This document shows, one piece after another, positions 11,088 to 28,000 of a DNA stretch of 64,000 nucleotides. Where the stretch lies: contig NC_080714.1 of NCBI RefSeq assembly GCF_019097595.1, positions 21,492,759 through 21,556,758 of the forward strand, read 5' to 3'. The notes under the pieces are model-generated. The model did not search any database, was not told where the DNA came from, and was given only the letters and a program-made list of their open reading frames with translations. A program made the position numbers and the translations under genes. Every line of letters starts with the position of its first letter. Position 1 is the first letter of the stretch. The stretch is from Hemibagrus wyckioides (taxonomy: Eukaryota; Chordata; Actinopteri; Siluriformes; Bagridae).

Positions 11088-12515
11088 AAATAATGTAAAT
11101 GTAAATAACATCCTTTCCTTGGTTATGCTATTATCATATTTATCCTTTGCTTGCTGGTCCTATCTACAATCATTATTATTGTTCATGGGCAAGTAATTAA
11201 ACAAGTTATCATATCTTAAGATACTAGATTTTTAAAAACGTATTATACAATTTTATCTTTGCTTCTAATTTCATTGTAATCCCCTAAATGAGTTGTGTGG
11301 GCTTCATTAACAGCTAAGCTTTTGTGCGTTATCAACATACTTAAATAGCAGCTGGAAGGACGGAGTCATTTTTTGCAGTAATTAATTTTGTGGAGGTAGA
11401 CGCTGATCGGATTAAAGGCTCTAGAAAAGTCTAGAAGGACACGAAGGGTAGGTGGACATTGCATGCTTACTATAAAACATAAGGACAGGGAGGGACTTTG
11501 TTTTTTGAACTATGTTAGTACACACATTGTGTACACTAGAGTAAACTCATGTAGAAAAAGGAACTGCTTTCTGGAAAGTGACTCTAGTGAAGGATAAAAA
11601 TATCCCGTGAGAAATCTACTCAAGTAAAAGATTCAAAAGTATCTGATACATTCAGTATTTATAATGTTTGCATTACTACTGAGGCAACCAGTCTAGTATT
11701 GCACACACTGTGGGCTTTATATTATTAAAAAAAAACAAAGAAAATTAAAAAAGAAAAAATCTCCTTTGTTCATCCTTTAATACTCACTTTCTACAACAGC
11801 TCTGCAACATAATTGCAGTGTTAAGTAAAATGTGTTATTTTCCAGGAAGGAAATTGCTTCTGCACACAAAGAGGTGTTTAATATGTTTAATAAATTTCAC
11901 ACCATATTTTATAAGCTGCAAAGGTGCCTTTTCTTACATCCAAATATTACCTTTTTCACTAAACATTATTAGTCTGTGATAGTCGACACACTAAGGTATT
12001 GCTCCTAATGAATGCTGGCTCCTGCTGCAAGAGCTATTGTTTGAATTTGTTGATGCCACCAGATTTACCCCTGACTGCCCGGAGTTTGAATTTACAATTA
12101 TGGCTTTATTGGAATTACAAAAGATCATGTGTGCTTAAGCTCTTATCCAAAGCGACAAAGCAAATAGCGCTGAAGCGGCAAGAGGAAAAGAATGCGGTGT
12201 TCACCGAGTCAGTGTGCCATGCAGAGCTACCAGGATCACTTTAAACCTCATTTTTAGCCTAAGGCTCTCAGATTAAATCCTGAAAGTGTGTAACATCTCC
12301 TAGTTCAGCATCTCTCTTTGCTCATACACAGCTGGTAAATCAACTGCTTTAAACTGGGAAGTGACTGATGAGTTGAATTAGGTGTTATACGAACGGGGGG
12401 AAAACACATAGAGCCAGGTGTGAGATGTGAAGAAAATCCTCTATTTAGCGTAAGTAAGTCTGCAAAGTAACAGCTGTGGATTTTATGCAGGTAACTTGTA
12501 GGTATCCAGTGACAC
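11088..12515. other. Unassigned AT-rich DNA
   Basis: The open frame at 11999-12244 has no recognisable domain. A fragment at 12375-12400 ('tgatgagttgaattagg') resembles the fold-back family at 24870-25035. Confidence 0.4.
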
Positions 12516-12519
12516 ATAC

Positions 12520-12740
12520 TGTAGCAGTACAGTGAAGCATGATGGTGGAAGCATCGTATTGACAGTTACCTCTTGGTTAATTCTCTGACTAATCCCCTCA
12601 TTACTTGGTCGTATTGTAAGGACGGCTAAGCGAGTCTATCCAGAGCTGTTATATAATTTTGCTGTGGAATTTTTTATTTTTTTTGGTAGATCCTTCCAAG
12701 AACAGGTGTATTTATATTGAGATGCAACACTTTCACATTT
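12520..12740 (-). pseudogene. Possible heavily decayed Tc1-like fragment
   Basis: Phrases such as 'gttaattctctgactaatcc', 'cagtgaagcatgatggtgg' and 'agaacaggtgtatttatat' resemble non-contiguous parts of a fish Tc1 element. No reading frame survives, and order and orientation are uncertain. Treat as a weak call. Confidence 0.35.
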
Positions 12741-12744
12741 GCTC

Positions 12745-15062
12745 AACGTTTTATTTATTTTCCTAATGGCTACGTACATTTTTGGCATGCCACTGTTTTG
12801 TCGATGTAAACTAGGAATGATTCACATCTCTGTGTTAGCAGGTGCTTGTCTGATTTTCGTGATATGACTGATATTTAAAAAGCAAGCCACCATTTATTTT
12901 TTTTATCTTTTCAGTTTTGCCAAATAACTTGAAGGACGCACAGCACGTGCAAATGATTATATATTTTTTCACACAACACTGCGAATCTGACCGGTCATAA
13001 AGATGTTTATTCATTTGCTATAACAGCAGCTCTGACAACCGCAATTCAATTCACAGCTTTGTATTAAAGCGCTCGTTCTGATGTATTATACTTATCTATG
13101 ATAAAAGCTCATTCACATGGATTTGTATGGTGGAAATCATTTGAGGCTTATAATTAAAAAATGCTGTTATTTGATGAAGAAAAATATATAATCATTGGCA
13201 TGGTGAAGTTTTCTGTAAAGAAGATATTTATTCATTCATCAAAGGAGACTTTAGTCTCAGCACTTTATATAGTTTACCAGCATGGGAATTAGTCAGGACA
13301 GAATAATTTGGGGTTTCTGTTTTCTCAATAATGTGACATGCTGCTAGTTTTATTAACTTAGAAACGACTGTTTATAGCTGCTGGCAGAACCGATAAAAGG
13401 AACTATTGCCTAAGACTAAATGTTACTATAAATGATGGAAAAAGTACAATGTGTGATTCACTATGAAATTGTGGAATAAAAGCATTTTTTATGGCACATG
13501 CTGCTAGATACACAGAAAACAGGAAAACAACCAATAATGCAAAACAGAGAGTTATGGCCACTCTGAAATTCATTATATTCCCATAATAGCAGATCCCATT
13601 AATAGCATAACCTTGATGATAGAACTGTTTCAGATAGCTTTATTATCATCCCTGTAGTCAGGATTAAGCTTATTACCGATGGTCTCTATTAAACCCATTT
13701 AGATATTCACATCTCATTGACAAACTCTAATTCTTTTATCTATAAATACTAAACCATTTATATCCACATAGGAACACTGACAATCTATGTTCCTATCCGT
13801 GTTACTGTCATACACAGCGGATAATGATCCTCTTAAATTATATTACTCATGTATGGCTGAGTTGTAAGCAGTGATAGGCTAACTTGAAGCTAGCCTTACC
13901 CTGTCATCTATTGTCCATGCTTTATTACAGTGACTCACATGCTCATCATTACAAGACTCCATGTAGCAGGCAGCTATTTAACGGATGGCCCACTCGCTAT
14001 TTACGCATCATACGCTTTATTAAACCTGCCTAAGACTTTATTTCTTACTAGATACACAGAATGTAATGTTTTATTACTGTGTACAAAAATAAGATGCTCT
14101 TCACTAGGGTTGAAAGAAACAATTAGCATTACTAATTTAACATTTCTCCTTTTTGAATAGACTTCCAATTGAAATTGAGGTTAGTGACTCAGAAAATAGC
14201 CCAATTGTTAATGTTTATCAATGAGGAAATACAATAAGCGTTTATAATAAGTGTTTAGCCTAATGTCAGTTGTAGTTCACTTAGCTTGCCTAACTTTTAA
14301 CAGATTTAACATTTGGAATGTTCGATTATAAACAAGGAAACGGCCCGTGAACTTGCTTGTAGGAAATTGTGAAATAAAAGCTGATTAAAGGAAACTCAGC
14401 TGATTGATATATCATCTAAAGCGAAATTCTCTAGAGCATTATTTGTGAATAGGACCAATTTATTTATTCATTCATTTACTGAAATATGACTTGATATTTT
14501 TGGGTTATTCAGATACAAGAAAAAGTTCTTGTATTTCTAAGGGAAATCTTTCAGTTTTAGGAAATGGATATAAATGAATCCCTGACAGCATGAAAAGGCG
14601 AACTGTGAGATGCTCGTAGTCATCTTTATCATCTTTTAACCCTGTTTGTAAAACAAGCAGTTGGGATTAGTTTAGAGATATCGATTTGTTTGAGACGTTT
14701 CAAAATCGGAAAACATCATTTTACAAATCAAGCATCAGTACAAACGCAGTTGTGATTTATTAATTATTGTTATTAAGATAATATGCATGTATTATAACAC
14801 TTTAGTTATCATATTAAGACATCAACAGTAACTGCCAGGTAGCTGTCAAATCACTGAACTACTTCAGCAATTAGATGAATGCACTGATGAATAATGAATT
14901 GCCAAACCCTTGTGACAACCCTGATTTACAATCACTACCTTGTGGATTTTCAAATGAGCCAAAAAATGGAATGGAATGGTTTGTTTGTTGTTATGTAATA
15001 TATCCTCCTTTACACTTTGGTACATGGGGATGCATATACAAGCCTTCATATATACTCACGCC
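12745..15062. other. Unassigned AT-rich DNA
   Basis: No exon, repeat family or compositional island could be supported. Confidence 0.4.
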
Positions 15063-15084
15063 TACACACACACACACACACACA
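15063..15084. repeat. (CA)n microsatellite
   Basis: A short perfect CA run. An A18 homopolymer follows at about 15343-15360. Confidence 0.9.
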
Positions 15085-19080
<3,996 letters not shown>

Positions 19081-19625
19081 TTTGTTCAGGTTTTCCTTAG
19101 ACAGGACCAACAATGCATAATCTAAACTTACGTAATGCATAAGGCACCTTATAAGGAAATATATAAATATATATTATATTGCAATATCAATATCGTATCA
19201 TCACCTTAGGCTTTGCTAATTCTAGACCATATTCTCTCTCTAACAAAGCACAATGCTCACTTTTTTCTTCTTTTTTCATTCTGCAAAATATAGATATATT
19301 GACAATGACATAACAGCCACAGAGACCTCAATACCCCAATGCCATGTCCTTAATTAAATCCACAGCTGAAGCCAAGACCTTTCACCCTGCCTATAGATGA
19401 TCTATACAAGGTCAATGACAAGACACTTCCTGTTTCATGCCCACCTATTTCTATCATTTTAATTGGGATGTTTGACAATTTGAGGCCAGATGTCACTTAG
19501 TGGACATCATTTTGCTGTAAAGTTTCCCTTACAGTGAGATAACAGTGTGTACAGAGAGGAGAGGCTACCTCTTAATAAATATTTCATCTGTTTTTCAAGT
19601 TTCATAAGCTGAAGTCATCACAGAA

Positions 19626-19628
<3 letters not shown>

Positions 19629-19693
<65 letters not shown>
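19629..19693. repeat. (TA)n array
   Basis: An uninterrupted run of about 32 TA units. Confidence 0.97.
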
Positions 19694-19696
<3 letters not shown>

Positions 19697-20719
19697 TATT
19701 TTAAAATTCAAATCAGTTGTTTGTGCTGCTGTCTGTAATTGACAGCTCTTGTCTGTGTGCTGCATGACAGGTATTCACAGGCAGAAATCAAGCGTGGGCT
19801 GATAATGTTTGCACTGAGAAAATACACACTTCCACAATGTGTTCTCCTATCTCAGATGACATAACAAGCAAAGCAAACACTCCTTCTGTCCATCCAGCAC
19901 ACCATTAGACCCAAAATACCCATGCAGCTCAAGGTATGTTATAACATACTCTGGGTAAACCAGATTGGTCAAACAGAAAGGATTTGTTTCTGGTGTTAAT
20001 ACCCCTGCACACTTCTTTCTCTCTCTCTCTCTCTAGATGTAGATTAGACACACCTCATGCAGACAGCTGAGGGTTGATTAATTTGTACCTTCATTGGGTT
20101 TGACCCTCCCTCACTCAAGCATGCCTTTCCACTGGCGGCTCACATAAAGCTTGAGCCCTATAATTAAAATGTAATTTTCATAGCTCTGTCTTTTGATGAA
20201 CCGAGTAGATTACATAATAATCTTAAAAAGACAGTACAGGGCATAGAGTTAATTGCATTGTGCTGTGCTGTGTGTGTGTGTGTGTGTGTTGTGTAGCAGG
20301 TAGCCGACCTAATTGCCAGCGCTGATGTGTAGCGCGCGCTGTGCGGTTGTGTGGCGACCCCCAGCGAGCGTGAACGTGAAAGCTTGCTTGGTAATTGCGT
20401 TATGTCCTTATAAGCCTGCCAATATCACAGCATTAGAAGAAAACACGAAGCGCTGGGATTTGTGATCGATTAGATCGACCAATAGGAATAGATCATGCAC
20501 ATGAACTAGGAAGACGGAGTTGATTAAAAAGACAGGTTTAAACGTTGAAACAGTACAACTGTTTGATTGCATAGTTTCTTCCTCCTCATCCAACCCCCTC
20601 CTCCTTCTTCTCCTGTGTATTACTCAGAACAGCATGAGACTATATTTCTAAGCTCTCTAAAACATCAATGATCCAAAACCATTTGTATACAAAATTGTTA
20701 TGTATATATGTATATTTTT
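19694..20719. other. DNA downstream of the CpG-island exon (intronic on the minus-strand model)
   Basis: Contains (TG)n at about 20270-20290 and a CpG-rich patch at 20315-20395 with GCGCGC. On the gene model described at 20722-21597 this is the start of intron 1. Confidence 0.4.
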
Positions 20720-20721
20720 AC

Positions 20722-21597
20722 CTGCGTTCTCTACACCACTTTATCCACATATTTCACAAGACCAATCCAGAATCAGCCCAGCTCCCATTTACGGTGGACT
20801 CCTCAAATGTCGACGCTCGCTCTTGTGACACCTTCAAGTTAGGAATCTCCGTCCAGATGTAATTAAGGCTAACATCTTCAGCCAAGCAGCATCAGCTAGC
20901 TCCAGATGTCCGGAAGCGAAGGAAAAAAAAGCTCGCTTTTGATTTTTTTCCCCCTTATTTTCTTCACTAACTGACGATGCGCGCCAGAGACGCGTGCTCG
21001 CGCCTCAGACGATGTTCAAAAGCTGTCTTCTTTTGCCCGAAGTTTATGAAACATGGCTATACACTCCAGTGCTAAAGAAAAGTCGGGAAGCAGTAGAAGC
21101 GTCATGTTGGATGCAGGGTGAAAACGCCAAGTGCCGCGCATAACGACCGCGCGCTTTATTATGACCGCGCACTCGTCTGTCATTAACGTGAAGCTCGAGA
21201 TCAAGCGCGAGGTGGCATTTAGATGCAAAGTGGGGGGAAAAAAACCTTCCGCGGAGTCCGAACGAGTCGTCACGTCAGCTGTGGCACATAGTAGTCGATG
21301 AAGTTCAGCGATGTTTGCGGAGGCGGCTGGAAGGTGTGATGTGACGCGGTAGAGAAAGCGACGGGCGGCGGGAGATGAGCGCCACTTCAGGCGCGCTAAG
21401 GGGAAAACAGAGCGCTTTAAGCGTGCGCGCAATTGCGCAGTGGTAACAGCCCGAGCGCGCTCTGCTCGCTTTCTCCTCGCTTCCTCTCCTAGCTCTCTCT
21501 CTCTCTCCCTCTCTCTCTTTCTCTGCGCGCAATCTCGCTCACTCTCTCGCTCTCTCCTCTCGCCTCCCCCGTCCAACTAACAGCCCAGCCAGAGCTG
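20722..21597 (-). other. Candidate first exon (5' leader) of an unidentified minus-strand gene
   Basis: Read on the minus strand, this GC- and CpG-rich stretch starts just below a TATA-like box and ends at 20722 with CGCAG followed by the donor GTAAAAATA (GT at 20721-20720). It contains many ATG codons with short frames. The longest has a Met-initiated end of 55 codons that stops at 21016. No frame with clear protein character runs to the donor, except for a late ATG 29 nt before it. This is what a long 5' untranslated exon looks like. The 186-codon frame at 21016-21576 has an R/E-rich start made by the GA repeat and is probably not a protein. I cannot identify the gene; the body should lie at lower coordinates, outside the window. 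Confidence 0.55.
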
Positions 21598-21660
21598 CTT
21601 CGACTCACACCCCCGTGACGTCATTTTAAAGTACAATATCGTCGGTGTAGACGGAAACCG
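20880..21660. promoter_or_regulatory. CpG island
   Basis: CpG dinucleotides and GCGCGC runs are frequent here and rare elsewhere in the window. Examples are 'gatgcgcgccagagacgcg' and 'gcgtgcgcgcaattgcgcag'. It is the strongest compositional island in the window and is typical of an unmethylated vertebrate promoter. Confidence 0.8.
21616..21630 (-). promoter_or_regulatory. CRE and adjacent TATA-like box
   Basis: TGACGTCA at 21616-21623 is a perfect CREB/ATF palindrome. It abuts TTTAAAAT (minus-strand reading of 21623-21630). A TATA-like box here would place a start site near 21595-21600 on the minus strand, consistent with the exon model. A second half-CRE ('cacgtcag') lies near 21270. Confidence 0.5.
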
Positions 21661-21847
21661 AAAGAGGACGTCTCGACAAAAACGACGCACACTAATCGTT
21701 AAGTGTTTTTGCTTAAACAGAGACAAACGTTTCACATATTTTCGGTGAAAATATATAAAATAAGAGTGCCGGTGTGGGAAAAAAAACTCTTCACATGGTC
21801 AAATTTTTTGCATTTTTAAAAAAAAATATATCAATACTTGGTGTCAC

Positions 21848-22120
21848 AGAGGTGCAGCAGATGGTGTGGAAAATTCACAGTTCCAGCGTCTCTGTTTAGA
21901 CCCTGAGCTTAATGTCTGTGTGAAGTTCTCCCTGTCACGTTCTCCCCACGTCCACCTGGGTTTCCTCCAAGTTCTCTGGTTTCCTCCCACCTCCCAGTAA
22001 CATGCCAGTAGGTGGATTAGCTAAGATAAATTACTCCCTGTGTGTGTGTGTGTGTGTGATGGCTTTGTATGCACCCTGAAGCTGATCAGGATACAGCAGT
22101 TTCTGAAGATGAATAAAAGA
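21848..22120 (+). mobile_element. Mermaid/DANA-like SINE, copy 1
   Basis: Block order: 'ggtgcagcagatggtg', 'cacagttccagcg', 'aatgtctgtgtgaagttc', 'gggtttcctcc', 'ggtttcctcccac', 'agtaggtggattagct', a (TG)n tract, then 'cctgaagctgatcagg' and 'cagtttctgaagatgaat'. These are the conserved blocks of fish tRNA-derived SINEs of the Mermaid/DANA type. It lies about 220 bp from the promoter-side edge of the CpG island. Related copies lie at 56908-57176 and 63525-63583. Confidence 0.75.
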
Positions 22121-22974
22121 ACTTCTAGCATTTACTAAAAAGGTCTGATTCCCCAAAAAAGGGAGGAAACTGCATTTCATGAATCCAGCTCCTTAGAAAT
22201 ATGTCCACCTATATCTACCTGTATAATCTTATCTGCTCATGGAAAACTTGAAAGAATTTAAAGTTTACAAAGAGAAATGAGTTCTCACTTTGATTATCTG
22301 CTTCATCCACACCAGTATCTGGCTCATCACATGATGTAAAAGTCACTCTCAGCATTTAAACAAGAGCCTCATTTCTGTCTGATTTTTGTTCTTACTAACA
22401 TCGAAGAAGAAATAATCACTGATTCATTCACTTTTTAACCAGAGCAGTTAGACCTTTGAACCCGATCAAGAAGATGTAGATTCTGTAGATTTTACTAGAG
22501 AGAAAGCTAGTGAGAGACAGGATCTCAAACATGCTTGATAAGGAAACCATGAAAACTGCATCTAGAAAGTGAAAGATATAAAAAGAGAGACAAAAATAGT
22601 ACCCTAATAGGTTTAGTGGTGGGATGGTGGGGTCTGAATAGCAGTCACAGGTTGCTTGTTGTGTGGCATTATTCTGAACTTCTAGGAAAACTAAAGCCTC
22701 TAATGGAACACCTGTTTAGAACTCCTGCTCATCCGAGGCCAAGGGGAAACTTTACAGCAGCCTTCTGGCAAACAGCACACTTATGCAAATACCTGTAGAC
22801 TTGAGACACACTAACAAATTTAACTTATCACACCTTTACCAAATGGACTATTAAACATGGCACAGAAACACTGCATTTTTCTGTGTGTGTATATATGTGT
22901 GTGTGCAAGTATGTGAAAAGTGTATGTTTGCTATGGTGCAACAAAGACCAGATTCAGACCATCCCAATCGTGCA
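22121..22974. other. Unassigned AT-rich DNA
   Basis: No supported feature. Confidence 0.4.
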
Positions 22975-23316
<342 letters not shown>

Positions 23317-23320
<4 letters not shown>

Positions 23321-23378
23321 GATATATGTGTATATGTGTGTATATGTGTGTGTATGTATGTGTGTGTGTATATATATA
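23317..23378. repeat. Compound (TG)n/(TA)n microsatellite
   Basis: TG- and TATG-rich repeat ending in TATATATA, directly at the insertion site of the following Tc1 element. Confidence 0.9.
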
Positions 23379-23930
23379 CACTACCAGTCAAAAGTTTGGA
23401 CACATCTTCTAATTCCATGGTCTTTCCTGAAGTTTATTTCTTCCTACATTGTAAAACAGTGCTGAAGGCGGCCGAAATACACAATAATGTCCTTTGAACA
23501 GTTGATATTGGGATATGTCTGCTACTGATGCTCTGTAAAGCCGTCATAACGGCTCTGATCTGAGGTGCTGTTAATTGGTGATTTCTGAGGCTGGTAACTC
23601 TAAATGAACTTCTCCTCTGCAGCAGAGGTAAGTTTTGGTCTTGCTTTACTGGGATGGTCTTCATGTGAGCCAGTTTCATCATGGTGCTGGATGGGTTTTG
23701 CAAATGCACTTGACAATACTGTTCTTGCAAGAACTATTCCAGAACATCTGACCTTTGTGTCTAAATATAACAACTGACTGTTTTTTGTTGTCATTACATA
23801 TGGATTACTGAAGTCCATGTGTGTTATTTCATGTTTTGAAATCTCCAGTATTGTTCTAGAATGTAGAAAATAAATTCCTAAACAAAAAACACTGAATTAA
23901 AAGGTGTGTCCAAACTTTTGACTGGTAGTG
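23379..23930 (-). mobile_element. Internally deleted, non-autonomous Tc1-like element, copy A
   Basis: The ends are near-perfect inverted repeats. The left starts CACTACCAGTCAAAAGTTTG, and the right end reads the same on the opposite strand for about 26 bases before single mismatches. It is flanked by TA on both sides (23377-23378 and 23931-23932), the Tc1/mariner target duplication. The length is 552 bp, against about 1.6 kb expected for a full element. The minus strand encodes pieces of a Tc1 transposase N terminus (ETGSHEDHPSKARPKLTSAA, then TSLRNHQLTAPQIRAVM and SRHIPISTVQRTL) over two overlapping frames. The coding region then jumps directly to the 3' end. The catalytic domain is absent. 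Confidence 0.9.
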
Positions 23931-23932
23931 TA

Positions 23933-24868
23933 TATATAATATGCAGTCATGCATACAATTATAAGATCAGGATGTTAGACTAAAGCAACTTGGTGGAGGC
24001 CACTGGAACAGCCAGTAACCATAACCATTAAGCGTGAAATGAGAGTTCACAGAACAGTCGGATATTTATGAGAACTTCACTGTGCTCTGTGGGATCAATA
24101 TACATCCCCTCCAGTGGAATGCATTTATGTGAATGTGAGGAACTTTGAAAATGTTAATTGACTATTAGACACCAATAACAGGCTTCATTAGCATTCTGCA
24201 GTCCCCATGAACCATATTATTGCCAGAGAATTTCCCATTTTTGTTAGAGAGAGCAATAGATCTCTGGAAATTTCACAACTGGTGTACATGAAATGAGGTA
24301 AGGATACAAGGTTAAAGGTGCTTCAAACTGAGTTGAGTCTGGGCAAGAACTCTTAATACTAACATGAATTATGGGTACACAATGAATCATTTTGACTTCA
24401 GATTCACCTGTATCTTGTATCTTTAGGTAAAAACGTCTATAAATTGCATATTCATTACACCAAAACAGACAAGATATACTATTTTGCTAGTACCCAGAGC
24501 ATTTTTATGAATTACAATTATATGTAAAGCCTTCTCAAAATCCCTCTTTGCTCTAAATATCTAAACATCTTATGTTTTATTCCTTCTAGAGACCACAACA
24601 GCCCTTTTCCTGACGATGTGAAATTGAACGTAACATGAAAAGTTGAACCAGTTGTGCTATTTGATGGAGTAAATCAGGAGGAAATCATTCTCTCCTATGG
24701 TTCACTTGAACCCCAGACCAATGTTTTCTAGTGGACCGGAGATCAATTCCTTGGACCACACCTGGGTTTGAAAACAACTTTCACATATGACCAAACATGT
24801 CAAGCTGAAGTGTAAAACTGCTCTGAGTGTGACAAAAATTCCATTATGTGGTAAAACACAGGTCCGTA
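23933..24868. other. Unassigned AT-rich DNA
   Basis: No supported feature. Confidence 0.4.
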
Positions 24869-25035
24869 CTCCCAATCCTGAGGACCTCTACCCTCCAAAA
24901 TTTCAAGATTTTCCTTTCTCATAGTGAACCTAACACAACTCAGTAAAGGCTTAGCTGATCAGCTGAATCAGGCATGTTGGCATTTAGGAAGCCTTGAAAT
25001 TGTGCAGGTCAGTGGGTCCTTGAGACTTCATCTGG
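24869..25035. repeat. Short fold-back (MITE-like) interspersed repeat
   Basis: The left arm 'tcctgaggacctctaccctc' and following 'aaaatttcaagat' pair imperfectly with the right arm 'gaaattgtgcaggtcagtgg' and 'gtccttgaga'. The middle carries 'agctgatcagctgaatcagg'. This is the organisation of a common fish fold-back repeat. No autonomous coding part is present. Confidence 0.5.
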
Positions 25036-28000
25036 AGCTGGTAAAGCATTGGATTTATTTTCTGGTGTCTACGGTTGTCCTTCTATGACTTGCAAGAAAT
25101 TAGATCACTGGAGCAGATTTCACAAATGACCGTCGCCTTATTGGTCTCACTAAAAAAATGAAGGATCAAGTCAACCATTAATGGATATATTAATCATATG
25201 CAAATGTTCTTCAGAGCCTACTGGCCATGATAATTACTATAGACCTTAATAAATTCACTTATCAGCGTATACCAGGGCAGTTACGAGGTTATGATTCAGT
25301 TAATCTGTCTGTGCAAGACAAGACAGGGGTCATGCTTAAATCTGCCCAAGTTTAGCATTAGCCATAAAGAAATATTACAGTTTAATATTATTACCTGTGT
25401 TTCATCTCCTCTGTGATAATGTTACACCGTAGATATATTAAATAATTATTAAAAATTATGACTAATAAAATAGACCACAGTCAAATCCATTGTGTCAAGT
25501 GGAGATGGCAAAAGGATTCTCTCTAGAGAGCCTTTTATTTTTTTGCCTTTGCTGAAGCTGATGAGACATGACAGAAGCAGAATAAAGTGTCACCCTGGCA
25601 TTCATTTTGATAACTGTCAACTACATTGAGCCACGAAAGGGAAACCGGGGTGTATATTACAGAGCCATCAGAATAGGCATGATTTCTTACAAGAGGAGAA
25701 AACAACAAAGCATTTAGATGATGTGAGAGAGGGAAAGAGAATGAGAGAGAGAGAGATCTTTGTGTAGTTGAAGCATAAATATATAAAATATGTCTGGCAC
25801 TATTTAAAACTGTTCCAAGTTTTACCACTCACAATTCTGCAAGAAAATAATCTTGTACTCAGATAATAAAGACTTTATACTATAAAAGAGACAATACTGT
25901 TGGTGTGTGGGTGGGTGGGCGGAGGAGTGTGGCTGGTTTGGACTCTCCTGCAATAGAAACTGTGAACATCAATAGCCTTCAAAACATATTTTATCAGGCT
26001 GCTGACTTCACACAATTCTGGAGCATAGCCGTGAGACAGGCAACATATCTCTTATACCTTCATTCCTATCGCATATCAAGTGACAGGGCCAGCACTTTGT
26101 CGCTGGAAATGACAGAGGTGTGACAGGAGGACGTTTGTAGTTAAGCACAAAGGTTCCATATACCTTTATGTTGAAAAATAACAAAATGTGGTGTCTACTG
26201 TATGCTTATTTCATTTCTAAATGGTGGTTCTACTTCCTTTCATTCCTGAGTACAAGGACGATTTCCTTTATAACTTCATAACTCCTTCATAACTGCTGGA
26301 GGTTTTCTGTTTACTCATTTCCCTGATAAGTATTTAAAGCAAAGTCGTCACCTCGTGACTGGGACCTTGCAAGTGCAGGCTATAAACGGCCCCATTACGT
26401 CATTCACCTTCTCTTTCTCATTATTTTCTGCCAAGGAGATTAGCACCAAGTACAGCATTGTAATCCTTCGCTTTTTGCTGTTATTATTGTAATTGTTAAA
26501 ATTTGATGTCAGAGAGCATACACTGCGGTGCATTGTATGTGATGGTATTTCGAATTTTTCTGGCAAAAACACATGGTCTGTTCTTGATGCTGATGTCTAG
26601 CAGCATGAGTGCTGTAGAAACAATGAAGCTCATCTTAAAAGTCCTAAAACTCAATCTCTGAACTTTTTGGTAGCTCAACCTTGAAGCAGACTGACACCTT
26701 GGCAAAATTAAAGTTGGATCCTCCATCCAATATGGCTGGACAAGTGTCTAATCCGCTTCGTGGCATGTGGCATTTCATTGTTGAGACCTTATGTGTGTTT
26801 TAAAGCACACTGAAGCTGCAGCTGAAATGACTGATGCAGAAACCCTAGACTTAGAGATCACTGACTCTGGCAGAGAGACTTGGTGCCTCATTAGTAGTAC
26901 AGGCGAATGAAGCTTTGCAAATAAATCCAAGATGAGTACAATAGGCTTATGCTTGTAAAGCATGTCATACAATGGTGAGTGTAAGTTGGCTTGCCAATGC
27001 ATTGGCACTTGTTACTGACCCTTAAGGAAATAGTGCAATGCAGCAAGAGATACAATGGGCACTGAGATCTTAAAGACTTGAAAGCACTTTAAAAGCTATT
27101 GGAGTCATGAAAACAGAGTGTGACAAATCACTGGGGCTGCTAATGCATATGAGGAGGTCACTGGAGATGAAGAGAGGTTTGGTCAGCTCACATGCCATTG
27201 TCAGAGCCTGCTCCAGATGCTATTGGTATCTAGACAGTGCTTTGGCACAAAGGCCCAGGAAGAATGTCGACTAAACCTGTTGCTAAATGTCACCAAAATT
27301 GTACTACAGTAAATATATATTGCAGACAAGATGAATAGAATTTTAAATGAAGGTTAAAGAGGAAAGAAGCACTTTTTCACTGGTGCATATTTTTTCATAG
27401 ATCTGAACATTCATTATTATATATTCTAAAACTATTTGTGCGGCTTTATATGGTTTCCTCTAATGGTTTCTGAAATGCCAGTTAACCTACATTCCACACA
27501 AATACATGCAAAGTTTGTATTTATTGCCATACGTGCTGTTTAGATTGATAATCAAGAGGACAATAATATAGGATATATTTCACAGAAGAGATGGCCTGAA
27601 TCAATGGGAGTTAAAACTGGGGGTTAATGGGGTTTGGAGAATGAGGCTTTAACGAGATGCTGGTTTTTATGGACACCAATAAATTATCTTGAAAGATTCG
27701 AAGGGAAGATTCTTTTTAATTTCCTAAAGAATGCAATTTATGCTGTTTGACCAGTTTAAAAATACTGATGGAGATACAACCTGATGCTGAGGAACAATAT
27801 TCATGCTCAGTTAAAAAAGTTGTAGGCTATAACTTTAGCTCCAGCTTGAGTCTAAAATGTGCTATTTGCTGACATGAAACAGAAGGACACGAGGAGCAGG
27901 ACGTTCTGTCAATTCACCCGAGAAAATATTCCGGCCTAGACAAGACTAGAATGAGCCGTTTAGGAAATGAAGGGATCAGATTTTTTTTTTTTTTTTCCAA

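Noticed and set aside
12375..12420. Fold-back repeat remnant
   Set aside because: Only about 20 bases resemble the family at 24870-25035, too little to annotate as an element.
21016..21576. 186-codon minus-strand frame as a protein-coding gene
   Set aside because: Its start is R/E-rich low complexity produced by the GA repeat, and it contains no domain. It lies in a CpG-island leader and stops well before the splice donor.
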